This document shows, one piece after another, positions 14,548 through 22,401 of a stretch of DNA of 45,865 nt. The DNA comes from a virus. The position numbers and the translations under genes were made by a program. How positions within the stretch are numbered: the first letter of the stretch is position 1; each line of letters opens with the position of its first letter. The notes beneath the pieces are model-generated. The model ran no database searches and was not told where the DNA came from. It was given only the letters and a program-made list of their open reading frames with translations. Where the stretch lies: the IMG/VR virus record IMGVR_UViG_3300010413_000190, positions 1-45,865 of that record; one strand, given 5' to 3'.

Positions 14548-14709
14548 ATGAATAAACCAACTCAACAAAATTTAGATACAACACTAGAAACATTAGAATG
14601 GTGGAAGGATTATTTAGAAAAAAATGAACCTCAAGCTACAAATGACCGAAATGCATTAAATCAAGTTATTGATTCATTTCCATATGAACTTGAGGAGTTA
14701 GATTTATGA
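14548..14709 (+). CDS. Small helical protein
   Basis: A 53-residue acidic protein, MNKPTQQNLDTTLETLEWWK to YELEELDL, mostly helical. Its stop overlaps the next ATG (ATGA). Weak ribosome site. Function unknown. Confidence 0.45.
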   Translation: MNKPTQQNLDTTLETLEWWKDYLEKNEPQATNDRNALNQVIDSFPYELEELDL

Positions 14710-14780
14710 AAACCATAGAGATAATAGGCTACAAGATAGCCGGCAGGATGCCATCGGAGAACCTAAAACGCTATGAATAA
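14706..14780 (+). CDS. 24-residue linking peptide
   Basis: Starts on the ATGA of the previous gene and ends 8 bp inside the next (ATGAATAA). Product MKTIEIIGYKIAGRM then PSENLKRYE. The double overlap argues that it is translated, perhaps mainly to couple the nuclease gene to its upstream neighbour. Confidence 0.35.
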   Translation: MKTIEIIGYKIAGRMPSENLKRYE

Positions 14781-15084
14781 ACTCGAAAAAAGATACTCAG
14801 AAAATCTTGAATTAAAGCTGTTGGCTGGTGAGATAAAGTTGTGGAGATTTATAGGCGATGATAGGAATGAATCGTTAGAACTGGCCCACCGGTGTAATTA
14901 TACGCCTGATTTCAAAATAGTAAACATGGATTATAAAACAGAATATCACGAAACGAAGGGTTTTATGAGATCAAGGGATTCGGTAAGGCTTAAGGTTGCA
15001 GCCCGTATGTACCCTCAATATAAATTCGTTCTGGTTAAATGGGATGACCGAAAGGGATGGACTTTTAAGGAAATACCAAAATAG
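14773..15084 (+). CDS. DUF1064-type nuclease (resolvase-like)
   Basis: A 103-residue protein. ELKLLAGEIKLWRF, then NYTPDFKIV, then EYHETKGFMRSRDSVRLK fits the PD-(D/E)XK core of phage DUF1064 proteins, often placed where RusA-type Holliday junction resolvases are found. Here the core acidic residues are D of TPDF and E of HETKG, with the following K. Role in branch resolution before packaging is inferred from the family. Confidence 0.65.
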   Translation: MNKLEKRYSENLELKLLAGEIKLWRFIGDDRNESLELAHRCNYTPDFKIVNMDYKTEYHETKGFMRSRDSVRLKVAARMYPQYKFVLVKWDDRKGWTFKEIPK

Positions 15085-15097
15085 GAAAGGGGGAGGG

Positions 15098-15472
15098 ATG
15101 AAAACAATAATAATCACAGCAATCATACTGATATTAATCTCCTGCATTGACAAATCTAAAGAATATAGAGATTGGTTGGATTGCCCCGAATATGTATTCG
15201 CTCCACACTATAAATCTATCTCTGATTATGATGAATATGTTACTATTTGCAAAAAGGATTGTGTTGAACAGCTTAAAGCAATTATCCGTTATCATAATTT
15301 AAAAGAGACTCCAGACTGTTATAGCGTAAGATTCATGCATGGAACTTATTATTTAAGCTACGCTGGAAAACTGTTTGAATATGTTGTACCCACAGAAAAT
15401 ATCTACAAAAGCCTACCAGGAACGATGTCAACTTTAGAATTAGAGGTAGCAGAAGAAAGGGAAAAGGAATGA
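15098..15472 (+). CDS. Predicted lipoprotein
   Basis: A 124-residue protein. MKTIIITAIILILISC is a lipoprotein signal with LISC lipobox, so the mature form begins at the cysteine and is anchored in a membrane. The rest has four more cysteines in a small secreted domain. GGAAAGGGGGAGGG precedes the ATG at 15098; a longer frame to 14996 reads through the nuclease gene and is rejected. A surface role such as exclusion is possible but not shown. Confidence 0.6.
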   Translation: MKTIIITAIILILISCIDKSKEYRDWLDCPEYVFAPHYKSISDYDEYVTICKKDCVEQLKAIIRYHNLKETPDCYSVRFMHGTYYLSYAGKLFEYVVPTENIYKSLPGTMSTLELEVAEEREKE

Positions 15473-15876
15473 AACGTCTATTAATAGCCAGTCTAATCAT
15501 ACTGATATTTGCGGGGGTGGGGTATTGTGATGACCTTCGAATCGTTGATATATCATTGACGATTAACGGATTTACTTTCCCTATTGAATTTGAACAGAAA
15601 AATGAAAGCGGGATACTAAAAGCGAAAAGCGGGGATTTTGAAATTACAGCATGGAGCTCTACGCCAAAGCCAGAACCCAAAACCTGTTGGGAATATAAAG
15701 AAGCGAGTAATGGAGTTCCTTATTATCCTGAACCCGGTGTAAAGATGTTTTCGGTTGTTGCTTTAGATGAATACGGAAAAGAGGGTTGGGAATTAGTTGA
15801 TACACAACGCGGTAATTTCCCAGGAGATCCTATCGTGTTTTATTTCAAACGCCCTAAACCATGTAAAGGAGACTAA
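15469..15876 (+). CDS. Secreted protein with DUF4177-like domain
   Basis: A 135-residue protein. Signal peptide MKRLLIASLIILIFAGVGYC, then a beta-rich segment and a C-terminal WEYKEAS, ... YGKEGWELVDTQ, ... VFYFKRP that matches the DUF4177 pattern. Start overlaps the lipoprotein gene (ATGA), so both exported proteins are made together. Unknown function in the periplasm. Confidence 0.6.
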   Translation: MKRLLIASLIILIFAGVGYCDDLRIVDISLTINGFTFPIEFEQKNESGILKAKSGDFEITAWSSTPKPEPKTCWEYKEASNGVPYYPEPGVKMFSVVALDEYGKEGWELVDTQRGNFPGDPIVFYFKRPKPCKGD

Positions 15877-15877
15877 A

Positions 15878-16042
15878 ATGGACATTAACCAAATAAGAGA
15901 ACTGCCTACTCATATTGCCGGAAATGATGAATCGATGCTAAGATCATACCAAATTCTGGAGACGGTAAAAGGGTATCTGAAAAACAAGGTTCCGTCAGAT
16001 ACAATCCTGGAATTGATAGGTGAAATGGAAAAAAAGCCTTGA
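15878..16042 (+). CDS. Small helical protein
   Basis: A 54-residue protein, MDINQIRELPTHIAGNDE to IGEMEKKP. Strong AAAGGAGAC ribosome site. Its last codons overlap the -35 box of the promoter at 16039. Function unknown. Confidence 0.5.
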   Translation: MDINQIRELPTHIAGNDESMLRSYQILETVKGYLKNKVPSDTILELIGEMEKKP

Positions 16043-16067
16043 CACCCTATAATTTATAAAATAAAAT
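16039..16067 (+). promoter_or_regulatory. Rightward sigma70 promoter
   Basis: TTGACA (16039-16044), a 17-bp spacer and TAAAAT (16062-16067). AAGCCTTGACA is shared with the 12075 promoter. Confidence 0.65.
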
Positions 16068-16078
16068 ATGTAACATGA

Positions 16079-16190
16079 TGGCAATCCACAAAAAGCCTAT
16101 CAATGAATCAGCCTCACGAAATGTGGATTGTCTTTCTATACCTCCTTCTGAAGCCCCCGGCCTTGGGTGGGCCGGGGGCAATCCATAAGG
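16079..16190 (+). promoter_or_regulatory. Leader RNA with two mutually exclusive stems
   Basis: GTGGATTG (16123-16130) can pair with CAATCCAC upstream (16082-16089), or its TGGATTG part with CAATCCA downstream (16179-16185). The second pairing encloses a very stable hairpin GCCCCCGGCC/GGCCGGGGGC and lies against the AAGG before the next start. This is the form of an attenuator or translational switch. No U-tract follows. Confidence 0.45.
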
Positions 16191-16197
16191 CTAAATC

Positions 16198-16470
16198 GTG
16201 CTTAACTCAGAAATAAAAAGAATGAAAGCAATTGGAAACTACGGAACTACAGCTTTCTATGGATGGTTTCTGTTTGCGGGAATTTTTTTCTTATGTACCC
16301 TAATCGATCCTGATTTTATTGCAACCAATAAGGTAATGTTTTATTATCGATGGACTATTATTGTATGGTTAATAGTCGAATTTCCATTATTTTATTTATT
16401 GGCCAAGCGTGAAATATGGTACAATAGTATGAGCGAAGAGGGGTATAACACAAGAGTACCGCAGGATTAA
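16198..16470 (+). CDS. Two-helix membrane protein
   Basis: A 90-residue protein from GTG 16198 (82 from ATG 16222). Two transmembrane segments: AFYGWFLFAGIFFLCTL and WTIIVWLIVEFPLFYLLA, with a short polar tail. It has its own promoter and structured leader, which suggests separate control. Possible superinfection or membrane-modifying protein; not recognised. Confidence 0.55.
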   Translation: MLNSEIKRMKAIGNYGTTAFYGWFLFAGIFFLCTLIDPDFIATNKVMFYYRWTIIVWLIVEFPLFYLLAKREIWYNSMSEEGYNTRVPQD

Positions 16471-16560
16471 ACGTCCTGCCATGGGGGTGCGGACATGAAA
16501 CATATAAACCGCCCGGACAGAGGCACAGAAATATGGTGATATCCGCACATATCTTAATTC
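16461..16560 (+). repeat. Hairpin cluster
   Basis: GCAGGA/TCCTGC at the stop of the membrane gene, then GTGCGGA (16487-16493) with TCCGCAC (16542-16548). Loosely attC-like; no U-tract. Role unclear. Confidence 0.3.
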
Positions 16561-16590
16561 CCATACGATTAGCTTTATCCGGGCATAACC

Positions 16591-16857
16591 ATGATTAAGA
16601 CGTCAAAAAAACAGTTGGATCTCTTGAAATTAATCGGACAACACCCGAAACACGCTTGGATGCCTCCAAGCAATCGAACTAAGGAGGGATATTTAGAATC
16701 AGAACATAGGTATATTTTTGTTGATGGGACTTCTTCTGCAAACGCTATAAAAGCGCTATGGCGGAAAGGATTAGCAATACCATATCCGAAACTTGGTTCG
16801 TATGCTTCTAAAATAACAGAAAAAGGATTAAATTTTTTGACCATGGTAGCGGAGTGA
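16591..16857 (+). CDS. Small winged-helix-like protein
   Basis: An 88-residue protein. KTSKKQLDLLKLIGQHP, then SSANAIKALWRKGLAIPYPK, then YASKITEKGLNFL resembles a winged helix with recognition helix ANAIKALWRKGL and wing. A possible regulator. Last plus-strand gene before an opposite-strand pair. Confidence 0.5.
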   Translation: MIKTSKKQLDLLKLIGQHPKHAWMPPSNRTKEGYLESEHRYIFVDGTSSANAIKALWRKGLAIPYPKLGSYASKITEKGLNFLTMVAE

Positions 16858-16938
16858 ATATTTTGAGAGCGCGTAACTCCGCTTGTATGAATGCCAGGAG
16901 TTTCGTCGGTAAAGACATGTCTCCTGGAAACATCCAAC

Positions 16939-16961
16939 GGGGGGAGAACCGGACTCCCCCC
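16939..16961 (+). terminator. GC-rich hairpin
   Basis: GGGGGGAG and CTCCCCCC form a perfect 8-bp stem, preceded by a CCAGGAG/CTCCTGG stem (16894-16927). It lies between convergent genes. Lack of a U-tract weakens the terminator call. Confidence 0.4.
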
Positions 16962-16973
16962 AAGGACTATGAA

Positions 16974-17255
16974 TTAACTTGCAAGTTCTTTTAGTGTATT
17001 CTGAAAGCATTCTGGGCATATTCCATGAGATACCCTGTCCGTTGGTCCCTCCGTGGCCCCCAACTCCGTCCCACACCCTCCACAAATTTTGCCCATGAGG
17101 CCCATACTTCGATTCCATAGGCAGAAATTACATTCAGCCCCTAATGACTCTTTTAGGTCAACAACACCCCAAACCTCACCTGTTTTATCATCTATCATGA
17201 TTTGATAGTCGTGGACAGGTATTTGTCTATTACAGGTTTTGCAATGCAATATCAA
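16974..17255 (-). CDS. Four-knuckle zinc protein
   Basis: A 93-residue minus-strand protein with CKTCNRQ, CNFCLW, CGGCGTE and CPECFQN, consistent with two zinc ribbons. It is in the opposite direction to the neighbours together with the next gene, a small inserted unit. Function unknown. Confidence 0.6.
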   Translation of the reverse strand: MILHCKTCNRQIPVHDYQIMIDDKTGEVWGVVDLKESLGAECNFCLWNRSMGLMGKICGGCGTELGATEGPTDRVSHGICPECFQNTLKELAS

Positions 17256-17267
17256 TTATCCTTTTGG

Positions 17268-17597
17268 TTATGGTTTTTTAACTGCAAACGTAGTTGCAAT
17301 GCATTTTCCATGTGTTGTGCTGTTTGTTTGTCTGAGGCAGATGACATAATAATTTCGATATTTAATTGTATCGGGCAACCTCCGATTATTACCATTTATG
17401 ATTTTGTATCCATATTTTAGGGCCATGGCAATTCTGGTTTCTGTCTGTGTACGAGAGGATTCACGGATTAGAATATTTTCCTCATAGGGTGGTTTTTTGC
17501 GCTGTATATAGGCCGCGCCTTTTGGCATCCATTCATAGTTGGGATACGAAATATTCCATACTCGTTTATCATATTCATCAGGATTTAAGGTAATCAT
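17268..17597 (-). CDS. Hypothetical protein
   Basis: A 109-residue protein, MITLNPDEYDKRVWNISYPN, basic at the C-terminus. GGAAAGGAAA precedes the start at 17597. First gene of the two-gene minus-strand unit. A TTGGCA hexamer with an AT-rich downstream box at about 17660-17690 (minus) is a possible promoter. Function unknown. Confidence 0.5.
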   Translation of the reverse strand: MITLNPDEYDKRVWNISYPNYEWMPKGAAYIQRKKPPYEENILIRESSRTQTETRIAMALKYGYKIINGNNRRLPDTIKYRNYYVICLRQTNSTTHGKCIATTFAVKKP

Positions 17598-17746
17598 AAT
17601 TTTTTCCTTTCCTTATTGTTTGATTATAATATACGCTGTTCTTTTCCCACTAATATGTTGATAATTTATAAAGCATTATCCGTGCCAATTGATGAACAAA
17701 GACATAAAAAGGTATAAGTGTGTGAAAATACAGAATATAAAAACTA

Positions 17747-17775
17747 TTGACAGGCTGTTGCAATAACTATAAAAT
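17747..17775 (+). promoter_or_regulatory. Promoter of the membrane-protein module
   Basis: TTGACA (17747-17752), a 17-bp spacer and TAAAAT (17770-17775). Start near 17782. It would drive the membrane and O-antigen-type genes to 20438 and could continue into terminase. Confidence 0.65.
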
Positions 17776-17798
17776 ATTATATAGCTGTAAATGAACCC

Positions 17799-17809
17799 TA
17801 CACATTGTA
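17799..17809. promoter_or_regulatory. Candidate operator 1 (TACACATTGTA)
   Basis: Palindrome TACA-CAT-TGTA just downstream of the predicted start of the 17747 promoter. The same motif recurs at 17902. It also lies in a nine-codon frame (17791-17820). Confidence 0.4.
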
Positions 17810-17901
17810 AAGAAAACTGACACCCCATGAATAAAGTCTTTGCGCGGATGTGGTACATAACTAAAGATAAAAATCCAAATAAAAACAACAATGTCGAAAA
17901 C

Positions 17902-17918
17902 TTTTACACATTGTAAAA
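17902..17918. promoter_or_regulatory. Candidate operator 2 (TTTTACA-CAT-TGTAAAA)
   Basis: A 17-bp perfect palindrome sharing its core with operator 1, about 106 bp further on. A 29-codon frame (17827-17916) ends inside it. The stretch 17598-17929 holds no larger gene. Confidence 0.4.
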
Positions 17919-17929
17919 AATAATGACAC

Positions 17930-18103
17930 ATGGCGAGTGGCAAGAACACAACCAGGCTAATGAATGTATGCTCAGCTTTAGCCGCTGCCCGTGATTACAT
18001 ATCAGAACTCCCAAAGGACACATGGATCAAAACCAAGGCTCAAATTGATGCCCAAGAACGATATGAAAAGGCAATGAAGATCATAGGCTGGGAAACAGAA
18101 TGA
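17930..18103 (+). CDS. Small hypothetical protein
   Basis: A 57-residue protein, MASGKNTTRLMNVCSALAAA to AMKIIGWETE, helical. A stop lies immediately upstream, so the ATG at 17930 is the only start, yet there is no ribosome site. It overlaps the next gene by ATGA. Confidence 0.5.
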   Translation: MASGKNTTRLMNVCSALAAARDYISELPKDTWIKTKAQIDAQERYEKAMKIIGWETE

Positions 18104-18312
18104 GAGTTATAATCAGATTGTCAATCATATTTGGAGTTATTGTTTTTATGTATGTCGGATTTAAAATAGGACAGGAGGAAGGGCAGATAGATGGGTATAG
18201 ATACGGCCAATATGAAGTCCTTATAAATCAGAAGCCAACGCAGGAAAGAGAAATAGAATATCAAGACGAAATATTTAAAGCAAAATATCACAATTATAAG
18301 ATCGGCATATGA
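18100..18312 (+). CDS. Single-pass membrane protein
   Basis: A 70-residue protein with an N-terminal transmembrane segment (IRLSIIFGVIVFMYVGFKIG) and an acidic cytoplasmic or periplasmic tail. Start overlaps the previous stop. Part of a membrane-protein-rich module. Function unknown. Confidence 0.55.
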   Translation: MRVIIRLSIIFGVIVFMYVGFKIGQEEGQIDGYRYGQYEVLINQKPTQEREIEYQDEIFKAKYHNYKIGI

Positions 18313-18313
18313 A

Positions 18314-18421
18314 GTGAAGACGATTAAATTAATAACAGGATTATTCATCATATCGATCATTATGATCGTTTTATATATCATGACATTACTATCAAAAAAA
18401 CCCATCTACAGGAGAATATGA
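18314..18421 (+). CDS. 35-residue membrane peptide
   Basis: GTG start 1 base after the previous stop; product has one transmembrane helix (LITGLFIISIIMIVLYIM) and a short basic tail. AGGAG for the next gene lies in its 3' end. Small membrane peptides of this type often accompany host-modifying genes; no specific role known. Confidence 0.45.
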   Translation: MKTIKLITGLFIISIIMIVLYIMTLLSKKPIYRRI

Positions 18422-18422
18422 A

Positions 18423-19046
18423 ATGAAACAGATTTCATTCATTTTAACCATTTTGTTTTTGCTGTGTATATCGGCAAATGCCTTTGCTTTCGGTGAACCT
18501 CATCATCCGAACTGGAAAAGATATGGAATTGTTCCTATGCCATTGACATCGTTCATTAATAATGACGGCACTAGGATAGTCGAATCAGAAGCAGAGGGCG
18601 CAGCATCAGGACCAGCAGGAAAAGCACTTTTAAGTGTAAATAGCGGCAAGCCATGCATAATGTTAGGTGCTGTAGGTCTTGCACATGACCACGACAATAC
18701 AATTATAACATCTGTTCCCCTTCCGCCAGATTATTGGAGAAACGGAATAGTTAAGGCGATAGCAGATAATAGTGTTGCGACTAATGTAAATTTAAAGTGG
18801 TATTTTAAAGTTAGCACCGGTTCTACATTAGCCACTTCAGGAGTTAGACAGGCTGATGTAACAGCCACAGCAGGAACTACCGAGGAGCTAACATTCACAC
18901 CAAATGTAGATGCTGAACCACAAACAATGGCAGAAGGGGCTAGCGTTGTTTTTGAGGTCGGACGGAATGATACAAGCACACAGGCAGGAAAGGTGATGCG
19001 GTTCTATGAATTTTATTTCCAATACGAGAAAAAGACAGATTCTTAA
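18423..19046 (+). CDS. Exported protein, possible virion or surface protein
   Basis: A 207-residue protein. Sec signal MKQISFILTILFLLCISANA, with cleavage near AFA|FG. The mature part is beta-rich (LKWYFKVSTGSTLATSGVRQ, ASVVFEVGRNDTSTQAG) and ends in aromatic FYEFYFQYEKK, like small virion decoration proteins. It may be a virion component or a secreted surface protein. Strong AGGAGAAT ribosome site. Confidence 0.55.
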   Translation: MKQISFILTILFLLCISANAFAFGEPHHPNWKRYGIVPMPLTSFINNDGTRIVESEAEGAASGPAGKALLSVNSGKPCIMLGAVGLAHDHDNTIITSVPLPPDYWRNGIVKAIADNSVATNVNLKWYFKVSTGSTLATSGVRQADVTATAGTTEELTFTPNVDAEPQTMAEGASVVFEVGRNDTSTQAGKVMRFYEFYFQYEKKTDS

Positions 19047-20208
19047 TGGTTTAATCTATATACTATTAGTTATAGCCATGACACAAAGACCGCCTTTTTT
19101 TGGATATTACAATTTAAGCGAAAACATAAGATTTAATATGAGCTTTATCTTTATGTGGGTTACTATTTTCGCTTTCGGTCTTTATATAGCGTCTGAGATA
19201 AATTTATGGATAGGATTTTTTTTGTTCTATTCCATGATTTCAGCGAATATATATAACACAGAAGAATCAGGCGCTGCACTATTATCAGTCATACTCGGAG
19301 CCATATTATTCGTTACGATCTTTCATGTTTACAATAAAAATGCAATTATTACAATATTCTGTCTGTTTTCGGTTGCCAATTTCATCTTCATAATAGCCCA
19401 ACTATTAAATCTTGACCTAACCATAATAATAAACAAGAAACTGTTTCTTCCAGATCGTCAGATGAGAATGGGTATTTTGGATAATAGAAACTCCCTGTCA
19501 GCCGCATTCGCATTCTGTCTTCCTGTACTATTCGACAAAAAGCTATGGTACGGAATTCCCATAGTCTTTGCTGGCTTGATAATGGCTAAAGCAGTTGGTG
19601 GAGTTATTTCTACAATCCCGGCATTAACATATTATTCGTATGTATGGCTTGGAAAAAAAGCTATAATCATGTTTATTATCATAGCTTGCGGATTGTTCTT
19701 ATATATCAAATTCATAGACCATCCTGATTATAAATCCAGGTGGGCGTGTTGGAAGATGTACGGAGAAATCAGGCAAAACGATTATGTGCTTGTGAACGAC
19801 AATAAAGATTATGGCGCGATAAGAAATACGTCACTATTCGGGGCCGGGCTTGGACACTGGAAAAAGATATTTAATCTTCGTGACACAAGATCTAATCGTT
19901 GTTTTGTGTGTGAAAAAATTTCTGAATGGTCCGGGTCAAATAGACCCATGATCTATTTGCAAGCCCACAATGAGTTTATTCAAACGGACATGGAAATGGG
20001 AAAGATAGGTCTTTTGTTAATCATCGGATATTTAATAAACGTTCTGGTAAGAGTTCGTAATATTAATGATCCAAGACCGGCCCTGATCCTATTAGCGGTT
20101 ATTGTGGACTCAATGGTATATTTTCCGTTTCATATACCCATTCTTGCAATGTTAATTATATTGAGTATGGTATGGTTAGAAAAGGAATTACAGCAACAAT
20201 ATTCATAG
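19006..20208 (+). CDS. Wzy-like O-antigen ligase/polymerase membrane protein
   Basis: A 400-residue protein with about ten transmembrane helices. GILDNRNSLSAAFAFCLPVL, then the large periplasmic loop with FGAGLGHWKKIF and AHNEFIQTDMEMGKIGLLL, match the Wzy_C family that joins or polymerises lipopolysaccharide O-units. Phages use such proteins for seroconversion that blocks superinfection. It overlaps the exported protein gene by 41 bp; the upstream hydrophobic start supports ATG 19006. Enzyme specificity cannot be read. Confidence 0.7.
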   Translation: MNFISNTRKRQILNGLIYILLVIAMTQRPPFFGYYNLSENIRFNMSFIFMWVTIFAFGLYIASEINLWIGFFLFYSMISANIYNTEESGAALLSVILGAILFVTIFHVYNKNAIITIFCLFSVANFIFIIAQLLNLDLTIIINKKLFLPDRQMRMGILDNRNSLSAAFAFCLPVLFDKKLWYGIPIVFAGLIMAKAVGGVISTIPALTYYSYVWLGKKAIIMFIIIACGLFLYIKFIDHPDYKSRWACWKMYGEIRQNDYVLVNDNKDYGAIRNTSLFGAGLGHWKKIFNLRDTRSNRCFVCEKISEWSGSNRPMIYLQAHNEFIQTDMEMGKIGLLLIIGYLINVLVRVRNINDPRPALILLAVIVDSMVYFPFHIPILAMLIILSMVWLEKELQQQYS

Positions 20209-20438
20209 TATTTTCAATTATATGTGTATTATATGCAAGAGATATTATTGCAGAGATAGAACTGAACCAGGTAACTGAAAGAGCAACATTTGGAAGTGTG
20301 GACGATCAATTAAGGCTTGGAATGATGTACGGTAACAAAGACAGGGAACAAGCCGTTTATTGGCTTAGAAAGGCCAGAGACAATGGCGATCAAATGGCTA
20401 ACGATATTCTGTGTTGGAATTATGATATTTGTGATTAG
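20172..20438 (+). CDS. Membrane-anchored Sel1-repeat protein
   Basis: An 88-residue protein. N-terminal signal anchor (ATIFIVFSIICVLYA), then one Sel1-like repeat (ATFGSVDDQLRLGMMYGNKD, then EQAVYWLRKARDNGDQMA). Sel1 repeats mediate protein contacts, often in membranes or periplasm. Overlaps the Wzy-like gene by 37 bp, so it is probably a partner or regulator of it. Confidence 0.6.
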   Translation: MVRKGITATIFIVFSIICVLYARDIIAEIELNQVTERATFGSVDDQLRLGMMYGNKDREQAVYWLRKARDNGDQMANDILCWNYDICD

Positions 20439-20444
20439 TAGATT

Positions 20445-20852
20445 ATGCCAAAAAGAAAACCAAAGAAAATAACCATTAAGCAACAAAGATTTATCGATTC
20501 TTTTGATGGCGACATAAAGAAAGCGTCTGAAATTGCTGGATTTTCATATAATTATGGTCGGCAATTAATGACCATGAAAAAACATAAGCACATTCAAGAA
20601 GCAATCAGAAAAAGAGAGTTAACAAAATCTAACGTTCTGATAGCAAATAGGGAAGAGCGTCAGATTTTTTGGACACAAGCAATGCGTGGTAAAGAAGATG
20701 GAATAGACAGACTAAAAGCATCAGAACTATTGGGCAGATCAGAAGGCGATTTTCTTGAACGTGTTAAAGACGAAACACCTGAACGCAAAGTACGTATTGA
20801 CGGACCATTAGGCGATCTATTGGGTAAAGTGTATGTTACCCACGAGACTTGA
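20445..20852 (+). CDS. terS: Terminase small subunit
   Basis: A 135-residue protein. N-terminal KKITIKQQRFIDSFDGDIKK, then ASEIAGFSYNYGRQLM is the helix-turn-helix of Terminase_2 small subunits, which recognise packaging sites. It overlaps the large subunit gene by 20 bp. C-terminus is short and charged. Confidence 0.8.
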   Translation: MPKRKPKKITIKQQRFIDSFDGDIKKASEIAGFSYNYGRQLMTMKKHKHIQEAIRKRELTKSNVLIANREERQIFWTQAMRGKEDGIDRLKASELLGRSEGDFLERVKDETPERKVRIDGPLGDLLGKVYVTHET

Positions 20853-22401
20853 GGCACATGCGTTTTATGATAAGGTCTTACATGAAGCGGCTAAAGATGG
20901 AAAAGAAAAGCTCAGAGTGGTTGTTTCATACCTTGACAAACACGATCTATTTTTCCTTTTATGTAGAATCCTTGAAAAGCCTGGTATTGATGATGATTGG
21001 CTCTATCAAAGATGTCGGGAAGTCCAATACAACCCAAACAACAACCTTGATCTGTGGGCGCGGGAACACTATAAATCAACCATTATCACCCATGGAAAGA
21101 CAATCCAAGACATCCTCATCGACCCAGACATTACTTTCGGGTTTTTCAGTCTTAACAGGCCTATATCCAAGGGTTTTTTATTCGGGATTATGCAAGACAT
21201 GGAGGATAACGAAAAGCTCAAAGAAGCGCATCCTGATGTATTATATCAAAACCCGAAGAAAGAATCCCGTAAATGGTCCCTTGATGACGGAATCATTGTC
21301 AAGAGAAACACAAAGCCAAAGGAATCAACGATTGAAGCATGGGGTCTTATCGATGCTATGCCTACTTCGAGACATTATCAAATCAGAGTCTACGATGATA
21401 TTATTGACGAAAGGCATGTAGGGAATGCTGAGATCATTAAAAAAGCTATTAAAATGTGGGAACTTAGTTTGTCGTTGGGTTCTGCTATCCCCTCCCGTGC
21501 TTACCCCGATTGCGTTGATGTCGCTCGTTACGTTGGTACTCGCTATCATGCTAATGATCCATACAGGGAAATTATTAAGCGTAATTCTGCTGATTTGCGT
21601 CTATATCCTGGTACAGATAACGGTAAAGTTGATGGAAAACCGGTCTTGTGGCCACAGGAACTATTAGACAAAAAGCGTAGAGACATGGGTTCATACACAT
21701 TCGGATGTCAGATACTTCAAGATCCAACAGCTGACCAGGTTCAAGGGTTTAATCCTGAAGATTTAAGATACTGGAATCCATGTCAAGATGCATGGTTAAA
21801 GATGAATCGATATCTGTTATGCGATCCCGCCGGTGAAAAGAAAAAAGAGAACGATTATACCGTTATGCTGGTTATCGGGCTGAATGACGATAATAATTAT
21901 TATCTGATTGACGGATTAAGGGATAGATTAAATCTAACAGAGCGCACGAGACACCTGATTAGATTCCACCGTCTCTATCAGCCATTGGCAACAGGTTATG
22001 AGAAATACGGAAAAGACAGCGATATAGAGCATATAGAATACGTACAGCGACAAGAGAATTATAGATTCGAGATTATGCCGCTCAAGGGACCGCTGGCAAA
22101 GAACGACAGAATAGGCAAGCTGATACCTATATGTGAGAATCATCGGCTATTCATACCAACAAGGCTGTTATTCATAGATTATGAAAAGAAACAACACGAT
22201 TTGCACGATTTGACCCAAGAGCTTATTGACGATGAAATGACGATGTTTCCGGTTGCGTCACACGATGATATACTTGATTGTGCTGCCAGAATAACGGATC
22301 CTGATTTAGACGCTCAGTTTCCAAAGCCGGATAAGAGAGATAGAATCGAACGATTTGTAAGTCAGACCCAAAACTATGACCCACTAAGGCGGTCAGCATG
22401 A
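20833..22401 (+). CDS. terL: Terminase large subunit
   Basis: A 522-residue packaging motor. Walker A is the deviant WAREHYKSTII at about 75-85, Walker B is IRVYDDIIDE, and the C-terminal RNase H-like nuclease shows LLCDPAGEKKKENDY with the acidic DAGD-like centre and DDILDCAARI. ATPase drives DNA translocation and the nuclease cuts concatemers. The Walker A variant suggests the podovirus-like group of terminases common in environmental phages. Circular permutation implies headful packaging, which is inference. Confidence 0.9.
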   Translation: MLPTRLEAHAFYDKVLHEAAKDGKEKLRVVVSYLDKHDLFFLLCRILEKPGIDDDWLYQRCREVQYNPNNNLDLWAREHYKSTIITHGKTIQDILIDPDITFGFFSLNRPISKGFLFGIMQDMEDNEKLKEAHPDVLYQNPKKESRKWSLDDGIIVKRNTKPKESTIEAWGLIDAMPTSRHYQIRVYDDIIDERHVGNAEIIKKAIKMWELSLSLGSAIPSRAYPDCVDVARYVGTRYHANDPYREIIKRNSADLRLYPGTDNGKVDGKPVLWPQELLDKKRRDMGSYTFGCQILQDPTADQVQGFNPEDLRYWNPCQDAWLKMNRYLLCDPAGEKKKENDYTVMLVIGLNDDNNYYLIDGLRDRLNLTERTRHLIRFHRLYQPLATGYEKYGKDSDIEHIEYVQRQENYRFEIMPLKGPLAKNDRIGKLIPICENHRLFIPTRLLFIDYEKKQHDLHDLTQELIDDEMTMFPVASHDDILDCAARITDPDLDAQFPKPDKRDRIERFVSQTQNYDPLRRSA

